Positions 34,088-41,628 of a stretch of DNA of 64,000 nucleotides are shown one piece after another. Each line of letters opens with the position of its first letter. The first letter of the stretch is position 1. The position numbers and the translations under genes are program-made. Below the pieces are notes generated by a model. The model did not search any database and was not told the DNA's origin. It saw only the letters and a list, made by a program, of their open reading frames with translations. This stretch comes from Pseudomonas sp. TH41 (GTDB lineage Bacteria > Pseudomonadota > Gammaproteobacteria > Pseudomonadales > Pseudomonadaceae), in assembly GCF_016650695.1 (NCBI RefSeq), contig NZ_JAEKFH010000003.1:330001-394000 (forward strand). The letters are read 5' to 3'.

Positions 34088-34102
34088 GGGCGAGTCCATA
34101 CA

Positions 34103-34135
34103 TAGCAGCTGGCGAAGCCTGCGTCCGGCTGCTAC
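34103..34135. repeat. REP sequence split by the IS
   Basis: TAGCAGCTGGCGAAGCCTGC and the following GTCCGGCTGCTAC make the right part of a REP whose first base (G of GTAGCAGC) is at the left flank of the IS at 32663. It differs in its arms from the REP-A and REP-B types elsewhere in the window. Confidence 0.75.
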
Positions 34136-34160
34136 GGATCGTGTTATGGCGCTTAAGAAT

Positions 34161-34976
34161 TCATAGAGGGTCTACAGGCTGCGAGGGAAACCAGTGCGTA
34201 TGAATTTGCTTGAGCACGCCGTTAGCCTTTATGCGTCGATAGCCTTCGTCATACATCGTCAGTGCCCGCAATCCGTCCGGGTGAGCCAGACTAAAGCCTA
34301 TGGTCGCGGTTGCCACCCCGCAATTGAAGGCAAATTGAACGGCATCTTCTGTGCCGGATTGTTTGGCCTTCTGTCTTTTTTCTTCCAGATTATTGGTCAC
34401 TATCAAGGCGGCAGATAAGCGCCGAGCAGCGAGTTTCTTAAGGTTCTGCACATCCGAGTCGGCGCTCTCGAATACCACCCCGGCAGACTGTAGCGCTGTA
34501 GCCTGGGGCGAATATTCGTAGCCTCTGACAGTGCCCACTACAGTGCCGGGCGGCAAGGTGCATGTGCCTTTCTGCGACTTCGGCAAGGGGGCTTTGGTCA
34601 GTTCGAAAATATCATTATTGACCGTGTAGATCGGTTGCGAGGCCAGTTTGATCTTGCCCTCGAATTCGGGCAGCCAACTCATATTGAAGCAGGCCACACT
34701 CGTGCCGTTGAGCACCAAGTACTTGCAACGGGCGTAGGGCACGACTTTGAGCTTCACTTCGACCGCCATTTCTTTGAAGGCGGCGACCACTACGTCGTTG
34801 GCGTAACCTGTGCCGTCATGCTCCGACCAAGGGGCGGCGGCATCCTCGACCATAATCGTCATCGTCTCGTGCGTCTCCAGTGCAGCGGCGGCGCTCGGAG
34901 CCAGCAGGTAGAGTGTGCACATCAGCAGCATCGGTTTGAACTGCCACATTCCGTGGTTAGACTTTTGTTGGTACAT
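34161..34976 (-). CDS. Solitary family-3-like periplasmic binding protein
   Basis: A 271-residue secreted protein. Signal peptide about 1-32 (M-L-L-M-C-T-L-Y-L-L-A-P-S-A-A-A-A-L-E), then the bac_3-type opening T-I-M-V-E-D-A-A-A-P-W-S and later G-T-V-R-G-Y-E-Y-S-P and Y-D-E-G-Y-R-R-I-K-A-N-G-V-L-K-Q-I. No transporter gene adjoins it. Such orphans often feed signalling proteins; a decayed chemotaxis receptor fragment lies next to it, but any link is speculative. Confidence 0.82.
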   Translation of the reverse strand: MYQQKSNHGMWQFKPMLLMCTLYLLAPSAAAALETHETMTIMVEDAAAPWSEHDGTGYANDVVVAAFKEMAVEVKLKVVPYARCKYLVLNGTSVACFNMSWLPEFEGKIKLASQPIYTVNNDIFELTKAPLPKSQKGTCTLPPGTVVGTVRGYEYSPQATALQSAGVVFESADSDVQNLKKLAARRLSAALIVTNNLEEKRQKAKQSGTEDAVQFAFNCGVATATIGFSLAHPDGLRALTMYDEGYRRIKANGVLKQIHTHWFPSQPVDPL

Positions 34977-35085
34977 GTTTCCTCATTGAACCGTCGCCCC
35001 CTATAGCAGTAGGTCGATATCTATAACAGATGTACCCGTAGAACGCAGATCCACATCCCTGTGGGCGCTCAGTAGACGCTTATGA

Positions 35086-35235
35086 TTATGGGTTGAAACG
35101 CTCAGCCAGGCTATGCAGATACTCGGCCATACGTTCAAGATCCTGGCTGATCTCGGCGCCTTGTTTGGCCCGTCCGGCGCTGTGATCGCACTACTGGGCA
35201 ATGCGCGTGATCTGTTGATTGATATCTTCAGCCGA
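35086..35235 (-). pseudogene. C-terminal remnant of a methyl-accepting chemotaxis protein
   Basis: Minus-strand translation gives S-A-E-D-I-N-Q-Q-I-T-R-I-A-Q, an in-frame TAG, then C-D-H-S-A-G-R-A-K-Q-G-A-E-I-S and L-E-R-M-A-E-Y-L-H-S-L-A-E-R-F before the normal TAA at 35086-35088. This is the usual end of a receptor signalling domain. Everything upstream is gone and the remaining 50 codons carry a nonsense mutation, so it is debris. Confidence 0.65.
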
Positions 35236-35261
35236 GCAAAAAAGAACAAAAATGGGAGCTA

Positions 35262-35517
35262 TTGGATCGAGCCTGGGCCATGTACTACGAGGGGAACTCC
35301 TATTTCGCGGCGCTGCACCTTGCAGGCGGTGCTGAGGAAATTCTCGGCTCCTATGTTGAGCGCAGGGGGATGAGTCGTCGTTCAAAAGCCTGCAGCCGGA
35401 GCAGTGAAACTCTCCAAGATTTTCAACGACGGAATGGGGTCGAAATCCAAAGACATCACTGAGATCATGAATCACGCGAAGAACCGAACCAAGTGTTCAT
35501 CTTTAGACCATGCTTAG
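35262..35517 (+). pseudogene. Frameshifted fragment of an unnamed conserved protein
   Basis: From TTG 35262 the frame reads L-D-R-A-W-A-M-Y-Y-E-G-N-S-Y-F-A-A-L-H-L and G-G-A-E-E-I-L-G-S-Y-V-E. The coherent sequence then continues in a second frame (S-S-F-K-S-L-Q-P) and a third (G-A-V-K-L-S-K-I-F-N-D and D-I-T-E-I-M-N-H-A-K-N-R-T-K) to TAG at 35515. Two frameshifts within about 60 bp mark it as a pseudogene. The family is familiar in shape but I cannot name it. Confidence 0.55.
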
Positions 35518-35789
35518 ACTGCTCAAAAGAGCCGATTGACAAACGGCTAGAGTCAGTGTGGATATCCGCACAAAAATAGTCTACACCTTTATTGTGCCTG
35601 ATGAGACCGAACACACAAATTAATGCTGAACTAGCGCCTCCTTCAGATCAGCATAGAGCAACATGCAAGCCAGGTCGGAATCTCAATTTTAGAAACATGC
35701 AACAAGGCAACTTATTTATAGTACTCAGCACAACATATTGCTTCATTGCTTGGATCTGACCATCAACAGAAATTTAGCAAGGAACTAAC
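35518..35789. other. AT-rich spacer
   Basis: Between the gene debris and the first of the paralogous pair. AT content rises sharply here and stays high through 37.9 kb. No gene, repeat or hairpin of note was seen; the promoter of the gene at 35790 must lie here. Confidence 0.5.
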
Positions 35790-36788
35790 ATGAAAGCAAA
35801 ATATATAAAAAACATATTTCTAACGACCTTACTCTTCAGCGTTTCTTTTTTAGTATTTTCGACTGAAACCAAGGAAACTTCAATTTTAGAAAAACAAAAA
35901 GAAGCCCTTTTAGCCATACAAAGTTTTGCAGCCTCCATTTGTGATTCAGTAAAGGCTGTTGGTAAACAAACAGCATGGGAGGCCTCCACTGATGCAAAAG
36001 CAAAACTCGGAGGGGTTGTGAAAGTCATAAGCGACCTTGGTGTTGAAGGAGCCGCAAAATATAAGTCTTCTGAATACGAAGGAGTTTTACAGTCGGACCT
36101 AAGCAAAGTGCTAACAGATCAAGGATCCTGTCGCCACTCAGTATTCATAGAGTTGAAAGACAAGCTCATTCCCGAGAGCGGAACTTCTATACCTCCCGGT
36201 TCCTCCAAGGCGAGCACTGTGATATACGGGGAGTTTGGGAAAACAGTACAAGAAGTTGAACAGACAAATAAAGTCACTACTTCGCTGCACAAGGATGATG
36301 ATACAGGAACATTCTGGATAAGCTATAAGCAGCCTATATTTGGCAAAAGCTTTATTGTAGCGCAGAACTTAGACAACGCAAAAAAAACCGAAATGGCACG
36401 GGCAAGTTACAAGCTGCTTGGCGGTGATAGTTGGGGAAGCAAGGGAGCCGACATTGATGAAACACATACTATGTGTTCTACTACACATTATAACTCCATG
36501 CTATCCCAACTGATTCAAAAATTCGGCACTCCCACTGACATCAAAAATCCAAAAGAGAAAACCACATATTCCAACGACGGAGGAGTTAAAGTTAATGCAT
36601 TATTTAATAGTGCAGGCGCTGCATGGCGGTTTTCTGATGAAAGCAAATTACTTTTCCAGATGAACTCCCGAGATGTTGAGCGAACATTCAGCAAGACCGA
36701 GAACTATTGGGAGTGCATCGTCGAACTATGCGCGATACCTACAGACACCAAAGAAACTTGTTTTGATATACCAGGACTAGCACTCTAG
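35790..36788 (+). CDS. AT-rich exported protein of unknown function, paralogue 1
   Basis: A 332-residue protein with signal peptide (I-F-L-T-T-L-L-F-S-V-S-F-L-V-F-S). The N-terminal half contains S-I-C-D-S-V-K-A-V-G, L-G-G-V-V-K-V-I-S-D-L-G-V-E-G-A and Y-E-G-V-L-Q-S-D-L ... C-R-H-S-V-F-I-E-L-K-D-K-L. I recall this pattern as a recurring module in bacterial hypothetical proteins but cannot name it. The C-terminal half ends with S-M-L-S-Q-L-I-Q-K-F-G-T-P-T-D-I-K and W-R-F-S-D-E-S-K-L-L-F-Q. Its twin of equal length lies tail to tail 66 bp away. GC is well below flanking genes, suggesting transfer. Confidence 0.8.
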   Translation: MKAKYIKNIFLTTLLFSVSFLVFSTETKETSILEKQKEALLAIQSFAASICDSVKAVGKQTAWEASTDAKAKLGGVVKVISDLGVEGAAKYKSSEYEGVLQSDLSKVLTDQGSCRHSVFIELKDKLIPESGTSIPPGSSKASTVIYGEFGKTVQEVEQTNKVTTSLHKDDDTGTFWISYKQPIFGKSFIVAQNLDNAKKTEMARASYKLLGGDSWGSKGADIDETHTMCSTTHYNSMLSQLIQKFGTPTDIKNPKEKTTYSNDGGVKVNALFNSAGAAWRFSDESKLLFQMNSRDVERTFSKTENYWECIVELCAIPTDTKETCFDIPGLAL

Positions 36789-36854
36789 CGACTAACTTAA
36801 CCACTCAGATCAAGCGCTGTATGAGGATAATTAATCTCGATTAGAGAATATACA

Positions 36855-37853
36855 TTAAAGCTCAATTCCAGGTATTTCAAAACAAGATTTTTTCCACCCT
36901 TTGGGTATGGCACATAATTGCACGACACACTTCCAAGTGATCTGGGCATTTCCATATACCCGCTCTTTCTCACTTGATCTAATCTGGAAAAGTAATTTGC
37001 TTTCATCAGAAAATCGCCATCCGGCGCCAGCGGTTTTTGATATCCCTTTATACGTCGTTCCTCCTTCGTTTGAGTATGCCTCTTCCTCACTTGGATCTTT
37101 TATATCAGTAGGAATGCCGAATCTCTCGATCAATTTAGATAGCATGGAGTTATAACGTGTTATTGTGCACATAGAGTGTGCTTCAGCAAAGTCTGCGTTT
37201 TTGAATAAACTACCATCACCACCATAAAGGCTATAGTACGCCCTTGCCATTTCGGTTTTCTTGGAGTCATCTAAACTCTGAGCTACTGTAAAGATTTTAC
37301 CGAACAGAGGCTGCTTGTATTCTATCCAAAGTGTTCCTTCTTCTTCACTTTTATGAAGTGAAGTAGTGATATCATTGTTGTCTTCAACCTCTTTAACGGT
37401 AAGGCCGAACCGCCCCAATATCGAATCTCTCGCACTGGATGAAACTATCGGTTTAATAGCGACAGCATCAGGAATGAGTTTATCTTTCAATTCGACGAAT
37501 ACAGAATGTCGGCAGGATCCTTGCTCTGTAAGCACTTTGCTTAGGTCGGTTTGCAAAACCCCTTCATATTCAGAAGACTTATATTTCTCTGCTCCTTCAA
37601 CACCAAGGTCGCTTATGATTTTAACTACTCCTCCGAGTTTCGCTTTCGCACCAGTAGAGCCTTCCCATGCTGTTGCCTTGCCTTGTGCTTTTACTGAATC
37701 ACAAATGGAGGTGGCAAAATCTCTTATGGTTAGTAGAGCTTCTTTTTGTTTTTCGAGCGTTGAATCATCTTTAGTATCAGCTGCAATCGATAAAGAAGAA
37801 ACATTGTAGAACAGGAGTGTTAGAATTGCGCCCCTCAAGTAACCGGCTTTCAT
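36855..37853 (-). CDS. AT-rich exported protein of unknown function, paralogue 2
   Basis: A 332-residue protein, the same length as its convergent neighbour and clearly its paralogue: signal peptide, then S-I-C-D-S-V-K-A-Q-G, L-G-G-V-V-K-I-I-S-D-L-G-V-E-G-A, Y-E-G-V-L-Q-T-D-L-S-K-V-L and the same S-D-E-S-K-L-L-F-Q near the end. Four cysteines are shared between the two (I-C-D-S, S-C-R-H, M-C-T/M-C-S and the C-terminal pairs), fitting disulfides in the periplasm. The N-terminal half is far more conserved between the twins than the signal peptide or middle. Function unknown. Confidence 0.8.
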   Translation of the reverse strand: MKAGYLRGAILTLLFYNVSSLSIAADTKDDSTLEKQKEALLTIRDFATSICDSVKAQGKATAWEGSTGAKAKLGGVVKIISDLGVEGAEKYKSSEYEGVLQTDLSKVLTEQGSCRHSVFVELKDKLIPDAVAIKPIVSSSARDSILGRFGLTVKEVEDNNDITTSLHKSEEEGTLWIEYKQPLFGKIFTVAQSLDDSKKTEMARAYYSLYGGDGSLFKNADFAEAHSMCTITRYNSMLSKLIERFGIPTDIKDPSEEEAYSNEGGTTYKGISKTAGAGWRFSDESKLLFQIRSSEKERVYGNAQITWKCVVQLCAIPKGWKKSCFEIPGIEL

Positions 37854-37935
37854 ATTGACTCCTTAAGCTCAATACCTTTCGTAACTGGTGCAATCGGCCT
37901 CAGCAAACATACTAAAGGTGTAGCCTACGCAAGCA

Positions 37936-38220
37936 CTAATAGCCACATCGACTCAGTTCATTTGTCAATCGCTCCACTGCAGCAACGATTGCGATCTGCT
38001 TGTCACTGAGTAATTCTAGGATGGCGTAATTTTTAAGACTAGCAGTCCTGTGGTTTCATTCAATCCCTACTAGGTCGGTATCAATGAGCATGTGATCCCT
38101 GCTGTTTATTTCATAGACAGTTACCATGGGGGGCAGGCAGTCATTGCCGTGAACGGGGAGCATGAGTGGATAGGGATCCGAACCCCTTACAAGTTCTCTG
38201 AGGACTGCTCCAGACCATAG
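37936..38220. other. Two probable gene fragments in a gene-free stretch
   Basis: The stretch 37854-38737 has no intact gene. On the minus strand 37936-38055 reads L-E-L-L-S-D-K-Q-I-A-I-V-A-A-V-E-R-L and ends T-N-E-L-S-R-C-G-Y-stop. On the plus strand 38074-38220 reads I-N-E-H-V-I-P-A-V-Y-F-I-D, H-G-G-Q-A-V-I-A-V-N-G-E-H-E-W and Y-K-F-S-E-D-C before TAG. Both look like protein tails without starts, so I take them as remnants. Neither family is recognised. Confidence 0.35.
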
Positions 38221-38235
38221 AATACGGCGCTATCA

Positions 38236-38326
38236 CCCCTCTTCTCATAAGCGAAAAAAGAGGGGCCGAAAAAAGATGGGACAGATTTATTTTTCCATGC
38301 TGCGAAGTACAAAAATAAATCCGTCC
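38236..38326. repeat. Two adjacent hairpins of mobile-element type
   Basis: CCCCTCTT (38236-38243) pairs with AAGAGGGG (38258-38265). GGGACAGATTTATTTTT (38278-38294) pairs with AAAAATAAATCCGTCC (38311-38326) with one mismatch. GGGACAGATTTATTT blocks commonly border REP-associated transposase genes in proteobacteria, so this may be the remains of such an element. A 68-codon minus-strand frame through it (38187-38393) seems non-coding. Confidence 0.5.
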
Positions 38327-38395
38327 ACTTTTCTACCCTTCGAGGTTTGAGCATCGAAAACGCACCACGTGGCCTTTCATTAAACATCGCCAAAA

Positions 38396-38737
38396 GGTGC
38401 TTGTTTAAGCACCCTCAAGCTTACTTCCTGAAAGCTACAAAACCTTGCGCCGTTGCCTACGGTTACGCCAGAATCCGCCGGCTTGTGCGCCTTGGGCCCG
38501 CTCGGTAACTTGATTCGTGTCACTGCCCATCAGTGATCGGGTTTAGCAGCCCGCGATAACCTAAGTCGTACGACGCTTCTATCAGTCAGGTTTTTCGCCT
38601 GCATTTTGATGGTAGCTGTGCGCAGGGCGCCCTTGGGCGCGCCGGCTTCTTAGGTTTCCCGGTCTGCTAACCTGCGTGCAGCTGCCACCCTCTCGTTTAG
38701 CAGCAGGAGGGTTGGCACACCATTAGGAACCTAAGAT
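38396..38737 (+). ncRNA. Structured leader of the DUF6124 gene
   Basis: Over 300 bp before ATG 38738 are packed with stem-loops: GGTGCTT-GTTT-AAGCACC (38396-38413), TCACTG-CCCAT-CAGTGA (38520-38536), CGGG-TTTAGCAG-CCCG (38538-38553), and GCCACCCTC/GAGGGTTGGC (38684-38716) whose loop again displays TTTAGCAG. CTGCTAA at 38664-38670 could pair with either loop. No open frame explains it. It looks like a regulatory leader or a small RNA. Confidence 0.5.
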
Positions 38738-39097
38738 ATGTTCAAAGTCACACCCAACCCACCGGACACCGATCCGGCATCCCCGTACGAACCCGATTCA
38801 AAAAAACTCAACGACGCCGCCGAACGGGCCCTTGATTATCACTTCCCCTCCACTGCCGATATCAAAGCGAAGCCGCGTACGCCCAGCACTCTGTTCACCG
38901 TGGCCCCAGAGGTCACTACCGAAACCCTGATGGTTTATCTGGTCGAGACCCTGGCCTCGGTCGATGTGATGGTCCATCACTTGGTGGATCTTCTAGAGGG
39001 TGGGTCGCGCAATGCCCTGCTGGGTATTTCAAACAGCATCATGCTGGCGGAGATCACGGCTAACCGGGTGTTGGATCAGATTGATCCGCCCGTGTAG
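38738..39097 (+). CDS. DUF6124-type Pseudomonas protein
   Basis: A 119-residue cytosolic protein of a Pseudomonas-specific family of unknown function (DUF6124, from memory). The N-terminus is proline-rich (M-F-K-V-T-P-N-P-P-D-T-D-P-A-S-P-Y), followed by a helical domain: L-F-T-V-A-P-E-V-T-T-E-T-L, L-V-E-T-L-A-S-V-D-V-M-V-H-H-L and I-S-N-S-I-M-L-A-E-I-T-A-N. AGGAACCTAAGAT precedes the start. Members of this family are usually present in several copies per genome behind long leaders. Confidence 0.8.
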   Translation: MFKVTPNPPDTDPASPYEPDSKKLNDAAERALDYHFPSTADIKAKPRTPSTLFTVAPEVTTETLMVYLVETLASVDVMVHHLVDLLEGGSRNALLGISNSIMLAEITANRVLDQIDPPV

Positions 39098-39113
39098 GCC
39101 TGGTTCGTTCTGA

Positions 39114-39193
39114 CGAGGGGCTTGTCGGTGTTGGGCTGCTGCGACGGCTGCGCAGTCCAACGGGGCGGTGCGGCGTTCCGACAAGCCCCCTCG
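39114..39193. repeat. Large imperfect hairpin
   Basis: CGAGGGGCTTGTCGG (39114-39128) pairs with CCGACAAGCCCCCTCG (39178-39193) with one extra C. The 49-base interior, with GGCTGCTGCGACGGCTGCGC, can fold further. It lies just after the DUF6124 gene and could terminate it, though there is no T-run. Confidence 0.7.
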
Positions 39194-39302
39194 CCACGGT
39201 TTCTCATCGCTTGTTTATCTCTTATCCGGGGGGGTTATCTCAGTCCTAAGCCAATCCTGATAAACTCTCCCACCTCCTAGCCTCACCGATTCCAGATCCC
39301 CA

Positions 39303-40298
39303 ATGTCCGTAACCAACGCCACACCCGCCCCGCTCTCCCGCCGTTTCTCCGTCGCCCCGATGATGGACTGGACCGACCGCCACTGCCGTTTCTTCCTGCG
39401 CCTGCTCTCCAGGCACGCGCTCCTCTACACCGAAATGGTCACCACTGGCGCGCTGCTCAACGGCGATCACGAGCGTTTCCTGCGGCACAACGAGGCCGAG
39501 CACCCGCTCGCGTTGCAGCTTGGCGGCAGTGTGCCGTTGGACCTGGCTGCCTGCGCGCGCATGGCCCAGGACCACGGTTACGACGAAGTGAATCTGAATG
39601 TCGGCTGCCCGAGTGATCGGGTGCAGAACAATATGATTGGTGCGTGCCTGATGGGGCATCCGCAGTTGGTGGCCGATTGTGTGAAGGCGATGCGCGATGC
39701 GGTGTCGATTCCGGTGACGGTGAAACACCGGATCGGGATTAATGGGCGGGACAGTTACGAGGAATTGTGTGATTTCGTCGGCACGGTTCGGGATGCCGGA
39801 TGCACGAGTTTTACGGTGCATGCGCGGATTGCGATTCTGGAGGGGTTGTCGCCGAAGGAGAATCGGGACATTCCGCCGTTGCGCTATGACGTGGCGGCAC
39901 GGTTGAAAGAGGATTTTCCGGAGCTGGAGATTATTCTCAACGGCGGGATCAAGACGCTGGAAGCCTGCCACGCGCATTTGCAGACGTTTGACGGTGTGAT
40001 GTTGGGCCGTGAGGCGTATCACAATCCTTATGTGATGGCTGAGGTGGATCAGCAGCTGTTCGGCAGCACGGCACCCGTGATCAGTCGGGCCGAAGCGCTG
40101 GCGCAGTTGCGGCCCTATATTGCTGCGCACCTTGAGGCGGGCGGTTCGATGCACCATATCACTCGGCATGTGCTGGGACTGGGCACCGGTTTTCCGGGGG
40201 CGCGCAAGTTTCGGCAGCTGTTGTCGGTGGATATCCACAAGGCCAAAGAGCCTTTGGCGTTGCTGGATCAGGCCGCCGAGTTGCTTGAGGGGCGTTAA
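39303..40298 (+). CDS. dusA: tRNA-dihydrouridine(20/20a) synthase DusA
   Basis: Flavin enzyme of 331 residues that reduces U20/U20a in the tRNA D-loop. The DusA start R-R-F-S-V-A-P-M-M-D-W-T-D-R-H-C-R is intact, as are E-M-V-T-T-G-A-L, N-V-G-C-P-S-D-R-V-Q with the catalytic Cys (about residue 101), V-K-H-R-I-G-I-N and G-G-I-K-T-L. FMN barrel plus helical tRNA-binding domain from about 250. Monocistronic; its end is 16 bp from the convergent kinase gene. Confidence 0.96.
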   Translation: MSVTNATPAPLSRRFSVAPMMDWTDRHCRFFLRLLSRHALLYTEMVTTGALLNGDHERFLRHNEAEHPLALQLGGSVPLDLAACARMAQDHGYDEVNLNVGCPSDRVQNNMIGACLMGHPQLVADCVKAMRDAVSIPVTVKHRIGINGRDSYEELCDFVGTVRDAGCTSFTVHARIAILEGLSPKENRDIPPLRYDVAARLKEDFPELEIILNGGIKTLEACHAHLQTFDGVMLGREAYHNPYVMAEVDQQLFGSTAPVISRAEALAQLRPYIAAHLEAGGSMHHITRHVLGLGTGFPGARKFRQLLSVDIHKAKEPLALLDQAAELLEGR

Positions 40299-40314
40299 GC
40301 GCCCCGCTGTTGTA

Positions 40315-41628
40315 TCAGCGTTTCGGCAACTTGATGGTCACATTCAACCCGCCCCACTCGCTCTCCTGCAACAGCAATGCCCCGCGCCACGTGTCGACGA
40401 TGTCACGCACGATCGCGAGGCCCAAGCCATGCCCGTCAGTCTGTTCATCCAGCCGTGTTCCACGGCTGAACACCTTATCGCGTTGGTCCTGGGGTATCCC
40501 CGGTCCGTCGTCTGCCACGCTTAACTCAAAGCTTTCTGTGGTTACCGTCACGTTCAATCGAACCTCGGCGTCCGCCCATTTGCAGGCGTTGTCCAACAGG
40601 TTGCCAAGCAGTTCCAGCAAATCCTCGCGATCCCACGGCAGTTGCAGTCCGGCGGGGGCGAGGTAACTGAGGTGCAGATGCTCGCCATGAATCATGTTCA
40701 ACGTGGCCAGCAAGCCGGGCAATTCAGCGTCGCAATCAAACAACGCGCCCGGCAGTGCGTCACCGGACAACCGGGCACGATTGAGTTCGCGATTGAGTCG
40801 ATGCTGGACCTGTTCCAGTTGTTCCTTGAGGGTTTTGCGCAGTTGCGGATGCGCATCGAGCTGCTCGCTTGACGCCAGGCTCAACAATACCGCCAACGGG
40901 GTTTTCAAGGCATGACCGAGGTTGCCCAAGGCATTGCGCGAACGCTTGAGACTGTCTTCGGTGTGGGCCAGCAAATGATTGATCTGCGCCACCAGCGGTT
41001 CAAGCTCCACGGGCACCTGGTCATCGAGTTGCGAGCGCTGGCCCTGCTGCAACTGGGCGATCTGCTCGCGGGCTTTTTCCAGCGGACGCAACGCGCGGCG
41101 AACAGTGACCCGCTGCAACAGCAGAATCAGCAGCAGCCCCGCCAGACCCAGGCCAAGGCCGATCTGCTGCATGCGCAGGAAGCTCTCGCGTACCGGCGTG
41201 TAGTCCTGGGCCACGCTGATGGAAATTGACTGGCCCAATCGGCGATAGTCCGAACGCAACACCAGCAACTGCTGCCCTTCCGGTCCCAGTTGCAGGTTGC
41301 TGTGCAGACCGGGATGGTCCATCAACGGCAGTTCCTGATCCCACAGCGAACGGGAACGCCAATGGCTGTCGGCAAAATCGATACGGAAGTAATGCCCGGA
41401 AAACGGTCGCTGATACGCCGGCGACAGGTGCCGCTCATCCAGTTGCAAGCCCTGCGGGCCACGCACCAGTGCCACCAGCAGGTTTTCGCTGTCGTCGCGC
41501 AGCCCGGCTTCGAGGTAACGCTGCAAGCCCATTTCGAACAGCCACAGACTGGTTTGCGCCAGCACCAGGCCGACAATCACCATCACGCTGATCAGCCCCA
41601 GGCTCAAGCGGCGCTGGATTGACCTCAC
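40315..41628 (-). CDS. Sensor histidine kinase (PhoQ-like)
   Basis: Inner-membrane kinase of 437 residues: transmembrane helix at about 10-30, periplasmic domain to about 155, second helix at about 156-175, HAMP, atypical H-box [16 protein letters not shown]-box [12 protein letters not shown], and G-boxes D-D-G-P-G-I-P and H-G-L-G-L-A-I-V. The H-box G-H-A-L-K-T-P-L is the PhoQ-type variant. The periplasmic domain has acidic patches (L-D-E-R-H, F-A-D-S-H-W) but no R-E-x-x-E iron motif. It overlaps the regulator gene by four bases. Confidence 0.9.
   Translation of the reverse strand: MRSIQRRLSLGLISVMVIVGLVLAQTSLWLFEMGLQRYLEAGLRDDSENLLVALVRGPQGLQLDERHLSPAYQRPFSGHYFRIDFADSHWRSRSLWDQELPLMDHPGLHSNLQLGPEGQQLLVLRSDYRRLGQSISISVAQDYTPVRESFLRMQQIGLGLGLAGLLLILLLQRVTVRRALRPLEKAREQIAQLQQGQRSQLDDQVPVELEPLVAQINHLLAHTEDSLKRSRNALGNLGHALKTPLAVLLSLASSEQLDAHPQLRKTLKEQLEQVQHRLNRELNRARLSGDALPGALFDCDAELPGLLATLNMIHGEHLHLSYLAPAGLQLPWDREDLLELLGNLLDNACKWADAEVRLNVTVTTESFELSVADDGPGIPQDQRDKVFSRGTRLDEQTDGHGLGLAIVRDIVDTWRGALLLQESEWGGLNVTIKLPKR

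Larger units (their letters stand above)
32664..34102 (+). mobile_element. IS110-family (IS1111-group) insertion sequence in a REP target
   Basis: A 1,439-bp element. Sub-terminal inverted repeats ATGGACTCGCCC (32671-32682) and GGGCGAGTCCAT (34088-34099) lie 7 bp from the left end and 3 bp from the right end, the known IS1111-group geometry. A third copy, GGGCGAGTCCAT at 32736-32747, overlaps the transposase start codon. Joining the flanks (left ...CCTTG, right TAGCAGCTGG...) rebuilds a REP with perfect 8-bp arms GTAGCAGC/GCTGCTAC. The ends could be shifted by two bases because TA is shared. No target duplication, as expected for this family. Confidence 0.9.

Noticed and set aside
38187-38393. 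68-codon minus-strand frame through the RAYT-like hairpins
   Set aside because: It runs through inverted repeats, has no convincing ribosome site, and its peptide has no recognisable pattern.
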